This document shows positions 1-11,800 of a stretch of 64,000 nucleotides of DNA, piece by piece. The stretch lies in contig NW_006768823.1 in the NCBI RefSeq assembly GCF_000204055.1, forward strand, positions 241,064-305,063. Direction: 5' to 3'. The position numbers were made by a program, and so were the translations under genes. Source of the DNA: Melampsora larici-populina 98AG31. Taxonomy: Eukaryota; Basidiomycota; Pucciniomycetes; Pucciniales; Melampsoraceae. The stretch's first letter is position 1. Each line of letters begins with the position of its first letter. The notes beneath the pieces were generated by a model, which did not search any database, was not told the DNA's origin, and saw only the letters and a program-made list of their open reading frames with translations.

Positions 1-111
1 CAATTCTGCATTAATTCTGCATTAATTCTGCATTAATTCTACATTTTTCTGCATTAATTCTGCATTTTTCTGCATTTTTCTGCATTAATTCTGCATTAAT
101 TCTGCATTATT
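1..111. repeat. Short tandem repeat, TTCTGCATTAA-type units
   Basis: About ten consecutive units alternate between TTCTGCATTAA and TTCTGCATTTT variants. The array reaches the left edge of the window, so its true length is unknown. It is AT-rich minisatellite-like DNA with no coding potential seen. Confidence 0.8.
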
Positions 112-2348
112 AATCATTTTGTGCATTAAACTCGATCATTTTTCACCTTGGAAAATTACATTATCTTTGCAGTGACAAGATGAGTGTAGTAATTCAAAAT
201 TGGAGTGCTTTATAAAAAATGGTAATTCTAAAATTGGTTTTTCTGTGTGTGTGTGTAGGTTTGTGTGCTGAACCCTTCAAAGTCACTTGATATCAGAATC
301 ATGTTTTTGCACAATACAAGAGTGGTGACAGGCTAAAATTTGTATGAGGAAAATTTGAAAAGCTTGGAGAAGCTCGGCTGAATTTATTTCAAGGTTTCAC
401 ATTGTTTAGAGCCCTCAAAAAGGGATTTCAAGCAAAACCACTTGAAAAATTTTCCAGTCTCTGGCCAAACTTGGGGCATAGCCCCCAAGCCCATCTTTGA
501 GAGCAGTTGTGGTTGCATTGGAAGTCAGGCTGAGCCCTGGACCCAAATCCCTGACACTCCCGCCCCCAAACCCTTGGAGCAAGGGTTTTTTTAAAGTGCT
601 ACTTGGCTTTAATTGCATACAACACTAACTAAACAAGTTAAATAAGAGAGAGACAAGTTTACCTTTGAGGATTGGCCATCTAGTAGGAGCAAGTGAATTT
701 GTTGACTTTTTGGACATCTGTGGATTAACTATTTTTTTGACATTTGTCTTATCACTTTTGGATTTTTCTCTTCCAAGAATCTTTAGAAATGAATAATTTT
801 CACAGGTTTCCATCCTTGAGGATTTTGGATCACTTGTAAATGTGCTGACTCAGGATCTATAAATGGCTCAAATTCACTTCTAAGAATATTGATTAGGGGT
901 AGATTAGAACTCTCTGTGAGCAAATGTTAAGAGAGTATCTGGAGTGTTTTGATTGTGGATAAGATTGAATTAATTAAGTCTCCTTTTGGTTTGGTTGTAA
1001 TGTATGAGACTTATTCCAGACTTGAGTCAAGTAAGGGAGTAGGATGATCTAGAATGTTGGAGTATGTGTGGGTGGCTAGCCTTGTTTTTTGATCTTTGAT
1101 GAATTAGAATCCAGTTCTCCAAGTTGAATGCTGAAAGTGGATCGAGTTTAAAATTAGGTGGAATGATCTAGTCTACTTGCAGTTTTTGATTTTGAGATTG
1201 ATTGGTTTGAAATTTGAAGCCTGAATGAGAATTGATAAGTAGATGAAGAAGTTGAATGAGTTTGATTGGATTGGTTTGAGATTAATTGAATATGATTTAT
1301 GGGAAAAAAGTTGAAGAAAACTTGAATATTTTAAGATATTCGAAAGAAAAGACTTTACATAAGCTTGGGAACGAATTAGAACATCATCAAGGATTCACAA
1401 GTTTAACTTTGACTAGAATAGTAGATAAATACTCATCCTCATACACTCACTACTCAACTCACTCATAATAAGATGCCAAGTCAGTCTGATCAAATGGACC
1501 CCTCAAGTTGAACATTTTAGAATTTTAATACCAGAAAAGAGTGTCTGTTGGATATCATCTCATTCAATCGATTTAACAAACAAACGAATCAATCTACCAA
1601 TCAAACTTGACTATTCACAACTTTCTACGAATTCCAATTTACGCTAACACAGATCGACTAAAATTAGAAAAACTCATTATTCTCAATTCTCAAATCAAAC
1701 TCGCTTCGTTCCGACTACATATAGACCCGTCGCCTCTTAATCTGCCAATACTTTCGGTCACGCTTCTCACACCTGGATTTCTTCAAAACTCCTTTTCTAG
1801 ACTCACTGTCCTTGGGCTGATTCTTCGGGACAGACACACTTTTGACCACCCCAGGGATCTCTTCAAAGCTTAATTCTATACATCCCAGACACTGGTCACC
1901 ATCTCTGTCGAGTTACGTTACTTAGGAAGAGCAATCAGTTGAGAAACTAGGACCTGCAACTGTTCTTACTCACTGTTTACACCCCGGCCTTGCTTCAATA
2001 CCTTACATACATCTTCAAGTCTTTCCATTCGGAATTTCAAACCTTTCGCTTCGCTCTTACGTCATCTTTCGCCATTCGTTGTGAGTCGTGTCTTGCGCGT
2101 TCGACCAAGATCAACTTCTCCTGCGGTCTCACCTCAAGGCCTCGACACTACACGGCTGATCTGCTATCAATCAGTTTAGTCAACTTCGGGGACTTCATAT
2201 ACGTTGATATCAATCCTTTCGATCAACATTCAACACTCCCATACCATATTGGTCTACTTACGCCATCCTCAACCCCAGCTTTCGACCTCACCCTTATACA
2301 CCGACCTATCTCTTCAATCTCTGATCCTTACTCTTCTTACCACTCAAA
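112..2348. other. Non-coding region and upstream region of the RhoGEF gene
   Basis: No convincing gene was found. Around 415-600 there is a GC-richer stretch of C and G runs that looks like degenerate repeat DNA. From about 1950 the + strand becomes pyrimidine-rich, and a CT-rich tract (about 2280-2345) runs up to the ATG at 2349. This is typical of fungal promoter and 5'UTR sequence. Short open frames here (for example 1607-1873 and 1990-2448) lack family features and are probably chance. Confidence 0.55.
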
Positions 2349-5300
2349 ATGCGCAAATTTTTCATTCGGAAGAAGTCAGGTCCTGATTCGCCTACATCAG
2401 CTGCAGGATCCAATAATTCACCACCATCTGCAAGTTCAGCTAGCGTAAGAGATAAAGTCAATCTCTTTGAAACTCCGCCCACTCATATTGCCGATCGATC
2501 TGGACTCGGCTTGCAGATGCTCGATGACAATCGTAATGTTCTTTCTCAAAATCTCAATCGCCGCAAGTCCAATTTGAAGCATAAGTCACTCGCTCATCAT
2601 TCGCTTGATTTAGCTACCTCAGGTCACAATGACACCAAGGACAAACGTCAAGTTGCCTTCGTTAGCCCACCCAATACTTCTGGTGAGTACCAACAGGCCC
2701 TATGTCCATACAGAGCTTTTTTCATCTTGAGGATTTCATCGCACATCATTGCAATTGAGCGGTAGCGCTCAGCACATGAAGGATGTCACGAGGTCTTTGC
2801 CTCTGGACGTTATATCAATTGTCTATGAGACTTGAATCGTATTCTTAGAGCTAAACTGAGGGTATAGACCCTTGCCTGAGATTCTGTAGTATCCCTCGAA
2901 TCTGACCAACAAAATCTGTGCACTCTCTCTCTTTCTTTTCTAATGTCGTACATTCGATTTTCACTCCACCGTATGCTTGCCTCATGGTTTACGAACCCAC
3001 GAAGCTGACTCGACCATCCTTGTTCACGTGGATCCTCTTTCTCATTGTCTTCTCCCTCTCCGCCACGCCCTTGCTATCGTGATTGCAGCCACCACTCGAC
3101 CACCATCACCACCAGCACTCATACCGTCTCTTCCTTCTCATCGTCCGGCGACGAGTACATCGGGCCCTTCATCCGGTCGGGCAACTCATACTGCGAGCAG
3201 TCAGTCTTTCCATCATCCACCCTCAAGCATGACTTCACCACTTAGAAATTGGCGACCCGATGGGATCGGAGCCTCAGGCTCTTCAGGAAGTCAACATGGC
3301 TATCTTCCATCATTTACCTCTCCTGGGTCCGCCAATGATCATGGTAATGACAGAGGCAGCGGTTCACTGGCCGAGAGTAGAGCTATCAGTCCTCTTTCAT
3401 TCATGAGCTACAGTCAGTCTGGTCGTCGATCTTCAGGGGGAATGACTATCGGACCAGCTCAGACATGGGGAGGCAACCTCATTGGAGGACGAATGGGTGA
3501 AGACATTTATCAGCCGATGACATGGAGTGAAATGACTGATATGGATCTGGTCGAAAATCTAAGTGGTCGGGAACGGACCCGCCAGGAGGTCTTGTGGGAA
3601 ATAGTGGCAAGTGAAGAAAGATATGTGTCAGAACTAGTCGTACGTTCTTTTGAAGCCTTTACCCAAACGTTAGTTGCAATAGTGTTGAAGGCCTTCGCTT
3701 AAATTTGTCACAGTCGTTGAGGAGCAACTACATCAGCCCTTTGCTTCATCCTCTCATCTCTCCTGCGCTAACTTCTCCCCCACCTCCATCGAGTCGAGTC
3801 ACTTCGCCTTTCTGTCAAAGTCCTGTCCCAAGCAGCACAGCGAATTCAAGTTGCCCAACAATCACCACACCTCCGAACAATAACTCCGATCTTCTTCCGA
3901 TCGCCGCCCGCTTCATTCGTAGTCCATCACCTCAGTCTCATATCTCATTGTCCAATCGAAGCGGTGATAATATTCCAGATATGGAGTCAGAGGACTTTCA
4001 TCAGCCTAACCAGACATGCCTGACTTCACCAGATGGATTAGGCGAACTGACGAATGGGAAAAAATCGAGTCAAAGTAACACCCTTAGAACGTCTGAGACT
4101 CGAGGCGGAGGTAGCCGCACAAAAAAGAACTCGCTCCCGGACTTTGCTAGTGGTCATCATCAGACTTACAATGGTCTTAACCATCCGAACCGATCATCCT
4201 CATCGATCAACCAACCTAAGACAAGCTCGAATACAACCTTGAAAGGCCTGCGGCAGTATCTAAGACCTCCTATATCTAACAAGCTTCATAAGAATCACAA
4301 TCAAACTTTGAACGGTATTGGAATTGAATCTTCTTATGAATTTTTATTGCCTGAATCACTTCGGATTGTCTTCAACATCATCGACGAAGGAATGTTTCGC
4401 GGTCATGAGGATCTTAGTGTTCAATTGAAAACAAAGTACCTGGAACAGTTTCCATTGGTCCGAGATCTGACTTCTGTTTGGGCTGAGCAGGTATGATCTC
4501 TTTGCCCTCTATATCTCTTTATTTCATCTGGCTTTGCTCATCCAAAGTCGCAAATTTTTTAGTCTTGGATCATTCAGATATATAGTATATATGTCATGCA
4601 TCTCGAGAGAGCTTTGAGAGACGTTGAAGAAGCTTTGGCAGCCGCTGGTCCCAAAGCGTCAGGTGTTACGAAATCTCAAAAACGTTTTGCAAAGCTCATA
4701 ATGGTGCGTTCATCTCACACTGCACATATGTTGTTCTCCATCTTACTGAGTGTGGTATGCTCATTGGGTACAGCAATTGGAAGAGAATGCTGCTAAGCAG
4801 GGTGAATGTGGATTGGCTATCTGTCTGTCAAAACCTTTTCAGAGGTTGCTAAAATATCCACTTTTATTTCAAAACTTGTTATATCAGTCAGTCTTCCTGG
4901 CTGAGCTTCAACTTGTGTCTTTTCGCTGATCAGCTTGTTCCTCAACAGCACCGATGCCTCAACGCATGAGTACGAAAGTGCCCATGCCATGGCTATCTCG
5001 ATTGATAGTATTGTGAGAAGTATTGAAGACGAAAAGATCAGTGAGGAGGAAAGGGACAAAGCGCGTGACGCCTGGTCCCGGATCGAAGGGATGAACGAAA
5101 AGGTAGCTTATCTTGCCTCTCTCCGCAATCCTTGTAAACTATCCTGATCACTTTAATATTCGGTTTCGATCCTTGAAGGTATTGATGGTTCCCAAGAGTG
5201 ATAGACTCTTAATGTCCGAAGAATCAGTATGGAAACCAATCCCTGGAAAAGAGAAACGCACATTATCCGACGCAGCCGAAGGCAGCCGGCCCACGACGCC

Positions 5301-6736
5301 TACTCATCCCGCTCCTGAGGCGCTTCCTTCTCAGACCCCGATGTTCAAGAAAGATCACAAATCGACGGCAGATCGCTTGAGAATATTGAAAGGTCAAAAG
5401 TCCTTTAGGAGACTATCGGATATGATTGGCTCTGAAGCCAAAGAACCAACGATGGGATCCAAACGGGATGTCTGGCTAGTTGTATTTTCGGATGTAATTC
5501 TTCGATGTCAGAGAGTTGGAGTGACCAGAATGTCAACCAGCACATTTTCATCATCATCAAAGGACAAAAAGAAAACGAGGAGATCCTTACCAGGTCGAGA
5601 ACGTAACCTTTATAAATTCATCAAGATTGAACGATGGGAAAGACACCCATCGATCGTTTTAGGCGAGGCTAACAAGCTACTCGAAGATGAAAAGACATCC
5701 ATCAAGGAATCGTATTCCGAAACAGTTGGATCCAAACCTCAGCTTCGAGTCCAGATACAATCGCCTGATGGAGATGAGGAGTCAGAAACCATCCAGCAGT
5801 CTGGTACTGGCGACTATGAACGTATGCGACGGGAAAGCGAGATGAGGTTTGTCATTTAATCATTTCGGAGTGATGATCAGCCATAATACGAACTGAATTG
5901 ATCATCTTTGACTTAGTTTCTCATACGACCTGGATGATCCAAGACCAGTTGCATCCAACGTTTTGAAGCCCATGACGAACACTATGAAAGGTTCCCAACT
6001 GGCCACATCCTCCGTCACCTTCAGCAAAGCGGCGCCTCCCGCTCGAGTTCTATCCCCAACCACACAATCTGTCATCAACAAGAAGACTAACGCTGTTAGC
6101 AAATTTTCCAATCGAGTGCCTGCTGGTAATGCAACCAGCGCTAGTACATCTGGCAGTCTATCTGCATGCGCGTCCCCTCCCTCTCAGCGTCCGCCAACGG
6201 GTCATTCAGGTGCCTATACAGGGCCTAACACGACTCTCCCACTCGCATCTCAGTATCGATATGAGACACCCACGACAAGCACGTTGGCGAAGAAGATGCA
6301 AGCGGGTAGTAATGCACTTCAGTATTCGACCAATCGAGCACAATCACCTCCACCTGTCACTAGACCACCGATCACCGCAAGACGACGAGCAGGCAGTACG
6401 TCAGGACAAAATCCAACTGGGGCGAACGGAACCCCTACTGCATCTCGAAGACGATCAGGTAGTACAGGACCCCCATCACCACCGATGAGTAAAAGTGTCA
6501 ATCATAAAGCTCGAACACGAAATTCGGCAACAACACTGGTGACCACCAAACGAAACTTTGTGAATAATGCGGATAATGTGGATCCAAGACATCATACTAC
6601 TCAAACACTTCGTCAGAGTGGAATGAGCATCTCAAAACAACCTAGTGAAGATTTTTCAGCCTTTAAAAGTTATTTTGATTCTTCTACTACACTTAGTAAT
6701 AGTCAATCACGGGCTTTAGCATTTCCAAGTTCTTGA
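2349..6736 (+). CDS. Rho guanine nucleotide exchange factor (DH domain, probable PH region)
   Basis: Predicted activator of a Rho/Cdc42-type GTPase that promotes GDP release. Exons: 2349-2682, 3089-3639, 3714-4490, 4563 or 4578-4703, 4774-4886, 4949-5102, 5179-5846, 5917-6736. This gives 1185 or 1180 aa depending on the exon-4 acceptor, and both choices are in frame. The ATG has A at -3. The DH domain begins near residue 278 (EIVASEERYVSELV). It is interrupted by about 190 Ser/Asn/Pro-rich residues and resumes near 499 (ESSYEFLLPESLRIVFNI). It includes the family hallmark KPFQRLLKYPLLFQNLLYH, which is assembled correctly across an intron. A PH-like region follows (about 686-915, with DVWLVVFSDVILRCQR). 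The N-terminus (about 275 aa) and the C-terminal ~260 aa are low-complexity Ser/Pro/Thr. Intron 1 (406 nt) is much longer than the others and is the least certain junction. Which GTPase it acts on cannot be read from the sequence. Confidence 0.88.
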
Positions 6737-8809
6737 AGATCATTCAAGTTCATGATCTTTGTCAATCGGGTTTTAGCGTTCTTAAAGATTTCTTTCTATT
6801 TATTTTGTCTTTTGGGGTATTAGGTTTTTTTTTGATTAATTTCTTTTTTTCTTTCTTTTTGAACGGAGGGAAGAGGATTTTGAGTGTCTGGTCTTGGTTT
6901 ATCAACAGATTATCAAGTTGAAGAAGAACGTCATTTTTGTGTTTTTGTTTAAGTTAAGGTGGATGGATGTAACTGAACATTCCTTTTTTGCTCACCATCT
7001 TCTTTTTTATGTTCTTATCTATTGGAATTGCTAAAAAAAAGTTTTTTCTTTTTCCTAAATCGTCATCATCATTATCATCATCATCATTTTTTTTTTGATT
7101 TATTTATATTTTCGATTTCTTTTAATTTCTTTTAAATCGTTTAAACTTTATGACTTTTAGTTTTACTTACCTAATTAACCCTCTTTTTAATTATCCATGA
7201 TTTTTCTTTTTTTTTTATTTCAGAATCTCTTTTTCGTTAACTTTCTTGTTTTTCTTTGATAGTTTTTGTGTCAAAAGGAGTTGTTTTGGTTGTTTTGATT
7301 GATTTTTTTTTCTTTCTTCTCTCTCTTCCTATGTCTCTTTTGTGGGTTTTTTTTTCTTACAATCTTTTTTTCCCTTATAAATTGGACAATTAATTTAAGT
7401 TTAATCTATAATAATCAAAAAAAATAGTTTTGATTTGATTTGTTATTTTTTTTTTTTTTTTTTATTACGATATCACTCATTTATTATCTTATATTTTTTT
7501 ATAATTATAACTTGATTTTTTTTGTTTTGACTTCTGAGGTGGAGAGGGGGTTTCGTTATATTCTTTGAACAATTTTTATTACACAATATACTATCATTTT
7601 TCTAAAAAACACTTGAAAAATAACATCATATAAATTATAATAGATTTGTGAGAAAGGAATATTATAAATGTGATTCTTTTTGGGTATGATGAGATTAGCG
7701 GGTAAGATTCGAATCAGTTAGTTGTGAGAATGAGTTGAAAGTAGATATGTACTGGGTTGATTTCTGTGACATAGAACTTGAAGACAATTGTGAGTCTGCC
7801 TGACTTCAGGTAAACATGGCCTGTAGGTCTAATGTTTTGCATCAGCTCAAAACGGTCCGGCAAAGTACGGGAAAAGAAAGATCACGAATAGCGCATCTTC
7901 AAACTGGAAGATTCAGAGACCACCAGACCAAAGAAGCATAATCAAGGTGAATGCATTCTCTTTAGTTGTGCACTTCGGAAGCCAAGAAGTGATAAGAGTT
8001 ATGAATTTGTATCTTCGAAACAAAAAACGTTGGCAGATCTATCGATTCGCCAACGGACATCCACGGAGTGTCACGGAAACACCTTCGAATTCCTTACCTG
8101 TTTGATGTTGTCTTTTGTATGATTTAATTGTGAGCCTACTGATCATCAGCTCGAATAGTGTTATCTAAAACAAGTTCCTCATCAGTCGATTATAGAAGAG
8201 TTTTAGTTTAGTTTGAAATGTTGATGAGCCAAAGCACATGCTTGAGATTCTTGAGTCAATCAACTCAAGTGGAGGATGAGGAATCTATCTCTATGAGGTC
8301 TGGATATTTGGATAAAAGATTTTTGGGACAGGTCAATCTGGTTCTGCTGAATGCTGAAGATGAATCTTGTGGTTAATTCGTCAAGCATCTTGGAAATGTT
8401 GTGGAGAGGAATGAGGAATTATGTAAGCTGTGTGTGCGCGTGTAGGCTACACTAACACACGCGTCATGTGATTAAGTCCGAGAGTCACTCAATAGAAGGC
8501 TACAGTTACAATCCCACATCACCCACATATGCTACAGTCGAGGTAAAATTTCTCTTCAATGCTCCGATCCAAAAAAAAAGTTGAAACACCATCTGTTGGA
8601 TCTTCCGAGACGCACCCTGAAGGATCAATTTTAATGTGCAAATTTTCCGACAAATTCAAAAGCAGCTTTCAACACTTCTAGTCAAACACTCTCATCTTTT
8701 CATCTTTCGCTATAGCATCAATTTTTTATACATCCTACCTCATCAGTCAGTAAACCACGCGAGGCAACCACAGGGTACATTTTTTCTTTGATTTCAAGTC
8801 GGAAACAAG
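6737..8809. other. AT-rich intergenic region with long T tracts
   Basis: The first ~850 bases (6770-7620) are strongly T-rich on the + strand, with a run of about 18 T near 7448 and a short CAT/TCA microsatellite near 7062-7088. This is probably the RhoGEF 3'UTR plus spacer. The rest is the URA2 upstream region. A 13-nt palindrome, GTGTAGGCTACAC, lies near 8440 within a GT/CA-rich stretch. No gene was seen. Confidence 0.6.
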
Positions 8810-11800
8810 ATGTCTACCTTTACGAAACCCATGTCGGAGGCCAGCTCTGTAAACGGTACTAACGGAATGAATGAACCAATGGATGTTGCGTCCCGACGAG
8901 CAGCGGCCATCAAAGGACCGGGCGGAGTGTCTGTCAACCTTATTCTGAACTTTTTAAAATTTATCATCATGATTTACCTGCAAGTTTGTCTGATTCGCGG
9001 ATGAATTGTGTGTTTTGGGACATAGTCGATCACCCGTTTTGTCCCGCTCACCATCGATTTCTGGCACTCGAAGAGGGATCCCTACATTACCTTCAGCATG
9101 TCCTTCTATTGCGGCACTTTCCGCTGTTTACACTGCTACAGCTGGCGAAAGTGAAGATGGGAACCTAGACGGTCGAGAAGCGCTATCGAAGAAAAGTATG
9201 GTTCTCGAACTGGCTGATGGTACAGTTTACCAGGGTTACAGCTTTGGCTGTCCAGGGAAGAGCGTTAGCGGCGAATGCGTTTTCCAAACTGGTTCATAAA
9301 TTTTATTATCAAGTTTTTCAATATGATGCGAAATGCTGATGTTTTGACATCAATTTCAATCCCTCTTGTCTCTTAGGAATGGTGGGATACCCCGAATCGC
9401 TCACCGATCCGTCCTACGAAGGCCAGATCTTGGTCCTAACCTATCCACTCATTGGATCTTATGGTGTTCCCGACCGAGACGAGCTTTTTTCGACGTCTGG
9501 ATTGTCTGCTTATTTCGAATCTTCACGAATTCACGTGGCTGCCCTCGTTGTTGGCTGTTATAGTGGAGAAGAGCTCGAATACAGTCATCACTTGGCTAAC
9601 AGCTCTTTAGGTCAATGGCTTCAAGCTGAAGGCATCCCTGCTGTCTATGGATTGGATACCCGAGTCTTGACGAAAAAAATCCGTGAACGAGGTGTGATGC
9701 TTGCGAAACTTTTGGCCAAAAATGAGACGAATTGTGGCAGTCCTTTGATTCAAAAAACCAACTTTCCAAAGTTGAATGCATTCAGCCTCCTCAAAGACTC
9801 CTGGCGTTCAGATTACATTGATATTCCATTACATGATCCCAATGTCGAAAATCTAGTTTCTTTGGTGTCTCGCAAAGAACCAAAGGTTTATCAACCTATG
9901 GAAATTTGCTCCCAAAATGCAGAGCCACATATCCTCATGCATCCCACCAAATCCCGACCTATCCGAATTCTGGCCTTGGATGTCGGAATGAAAGAAAATC
10001 AAATTCGATGCTTTATTCGTCGAGGAGTCGAACTAAAAGTGGTTCCTTATGACCATGACTTTCTGAACCCATCAATTGAACCGGAAGGGTCTTTCGATGG
10101 TCTCTTCATCTCCAACGGACCCGGTGATCCTACGATGGTAGCAAGTACAATCCTCGAGATCCGCAAAGCGATTCAGTTGAAGTCTTTCCCTATCTTCGGA
10201 ATTTGTCTTGGTCATCAATTATTAGCTTTAGCTGCTGGCGCCAAAACTGTTAAGCTCAAATACGGTAACCGAGGTCAAAACATCCCCTGTACAGACCTCC
10301 AGTCTGGACGCTGTTATATCACATCTCAAAATCATGGTTATGCTGTCGACACCCCTACTCTTCCTAGCGACTGGAAGGAATTATTCGTAAACGCCAATGA
10401 TCAAAGTAATGAAGGCATTTACTCAACTCAATATCCATTCTTTAGTGTCCAATTCCATCCCGAGAGTGCCCCAGGACCTAAAGACACAGAATTTCTCTTC
10501 GACGTTTTCATTGCTAGCGTACTTCGCTTCGCTCAGGACAAGACCTTTCTTCCGGTCACCATGCCCGGTGGTGATATTCATGAAAACATTGCTAAAAATC
10601 CTAGGGCTACGGTCAAAAAGGTCTTGGTGCTTGGTAGTGGTGGACTGTCCATTGGTCAGGCTGGTGAATTCGATTATTCTGGAAGTCAAGCCATCAAAGC
10701 CCTCAAAGAAGAAGGAGTTTATACTATCTTGATCAATCCGAACATTGCCACTATTCAAACTAGTAAAGGGCTCGCTGACAAAGTCTACTTTCTCCCGGTC
10801 ACACCTGAATTTGTCCGAAAAGTGATTCAATACGAAAGACCTGACGGAATCTATTGTACATTTGGTGGTCAAACTGCTCTTGGTGTTGGAATTGCGATGG
10901 CTAACGAATTTGAAGGTTTGGGTGTACAAGTCTTGGGAACGCCGATCTCTACAATCGTCACAACAGAAGACCGTGAAATGTTTGCTTCTGCCATGCTGGA
11001 GATTGGTGAAAAATGTGCGATGAGTGCTTCAGCTACTTCTGTGGAGGAAAGTATCAAAGCAGCTAGTACAATTGGTTATCCAGTGATTCTACGAGCGGCT
11101 TTTGCTTTGGGTGGACTTGGAAGTGGGTTTGCTAATAACGAAGAAGAATTGGTAGAACTCTGTGGCAAAGCTTTTGCTATCAGTACTCAAGTTTTGATTG
11201 AAAGAAGTATGAAGGGATGGAAGGAAATTGAGTATGAAGTTGTCCGAGATTGTAGGGATAATTGTATCACTGTCTGTAACATGGAGGTGAGCCAAGTTCA
11301 CAAGCATGCACCCTACATCTGAATGCTAACGATAGTCAACCCATGTAGAATTTCGACCCGCTGGGTATTCACACTGGTGATTCTATTGTGGTGGCACCCT
11401 CGCAAACACTCTCGGATGCCGATTACCATATGCTTCGAACAACGGCTATCAATGTCATTCGTCATTTGGGTGTAGTGGGTCAGTAATCTCATGTTCTTGA
11501 GTTTCCAACTTCATGATCTGACATTTACCAATCTGTTTTGATATCAGGTGAATGTAATATACAATACGCTCTTAATCCTGACTCCAAAGAGTACGCCATC
11601 ATCGAAGTCAATGCTCGACTTTCTCGCTCGTCTGCCTTAGCGTCTAAAGCTACTGGATATCCACTAGCCTTCATCGCAGCCAAACTTGGCTTAGGAATTC
11701 CTCTCAACGAGATCCGTAACACAGTCACCAAGGTGACTTCCGCATGCTTCGAACCTAGCTTGGACTACTGTGTGGTAAAGATGCCGCGATGGGATCTGAA

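Noticed and set aside
1607..2448. Open frames just upstream of the RhoGEF start (1607-1873, 1990-2448)
   Set aside because: Composition is pyrimidine-driven, there are no family features, and the second overlaps the true start in another frame. More likely 5'UTR.
8425..8465. GT/CA-rich palindrome GTGTAGGCTACAC as an operator or hairpin
   Set aside because: Short, isolated, and about 370 bases from the nearest start. Chance in a dinucleotide-rich stretch cannot be excluded.
10423..10929. 168-aa antisense frame within URA2
   Set aside because: Lies opposite highly conserved CPSase coding sequence, so it is a shadow of that codon usage.
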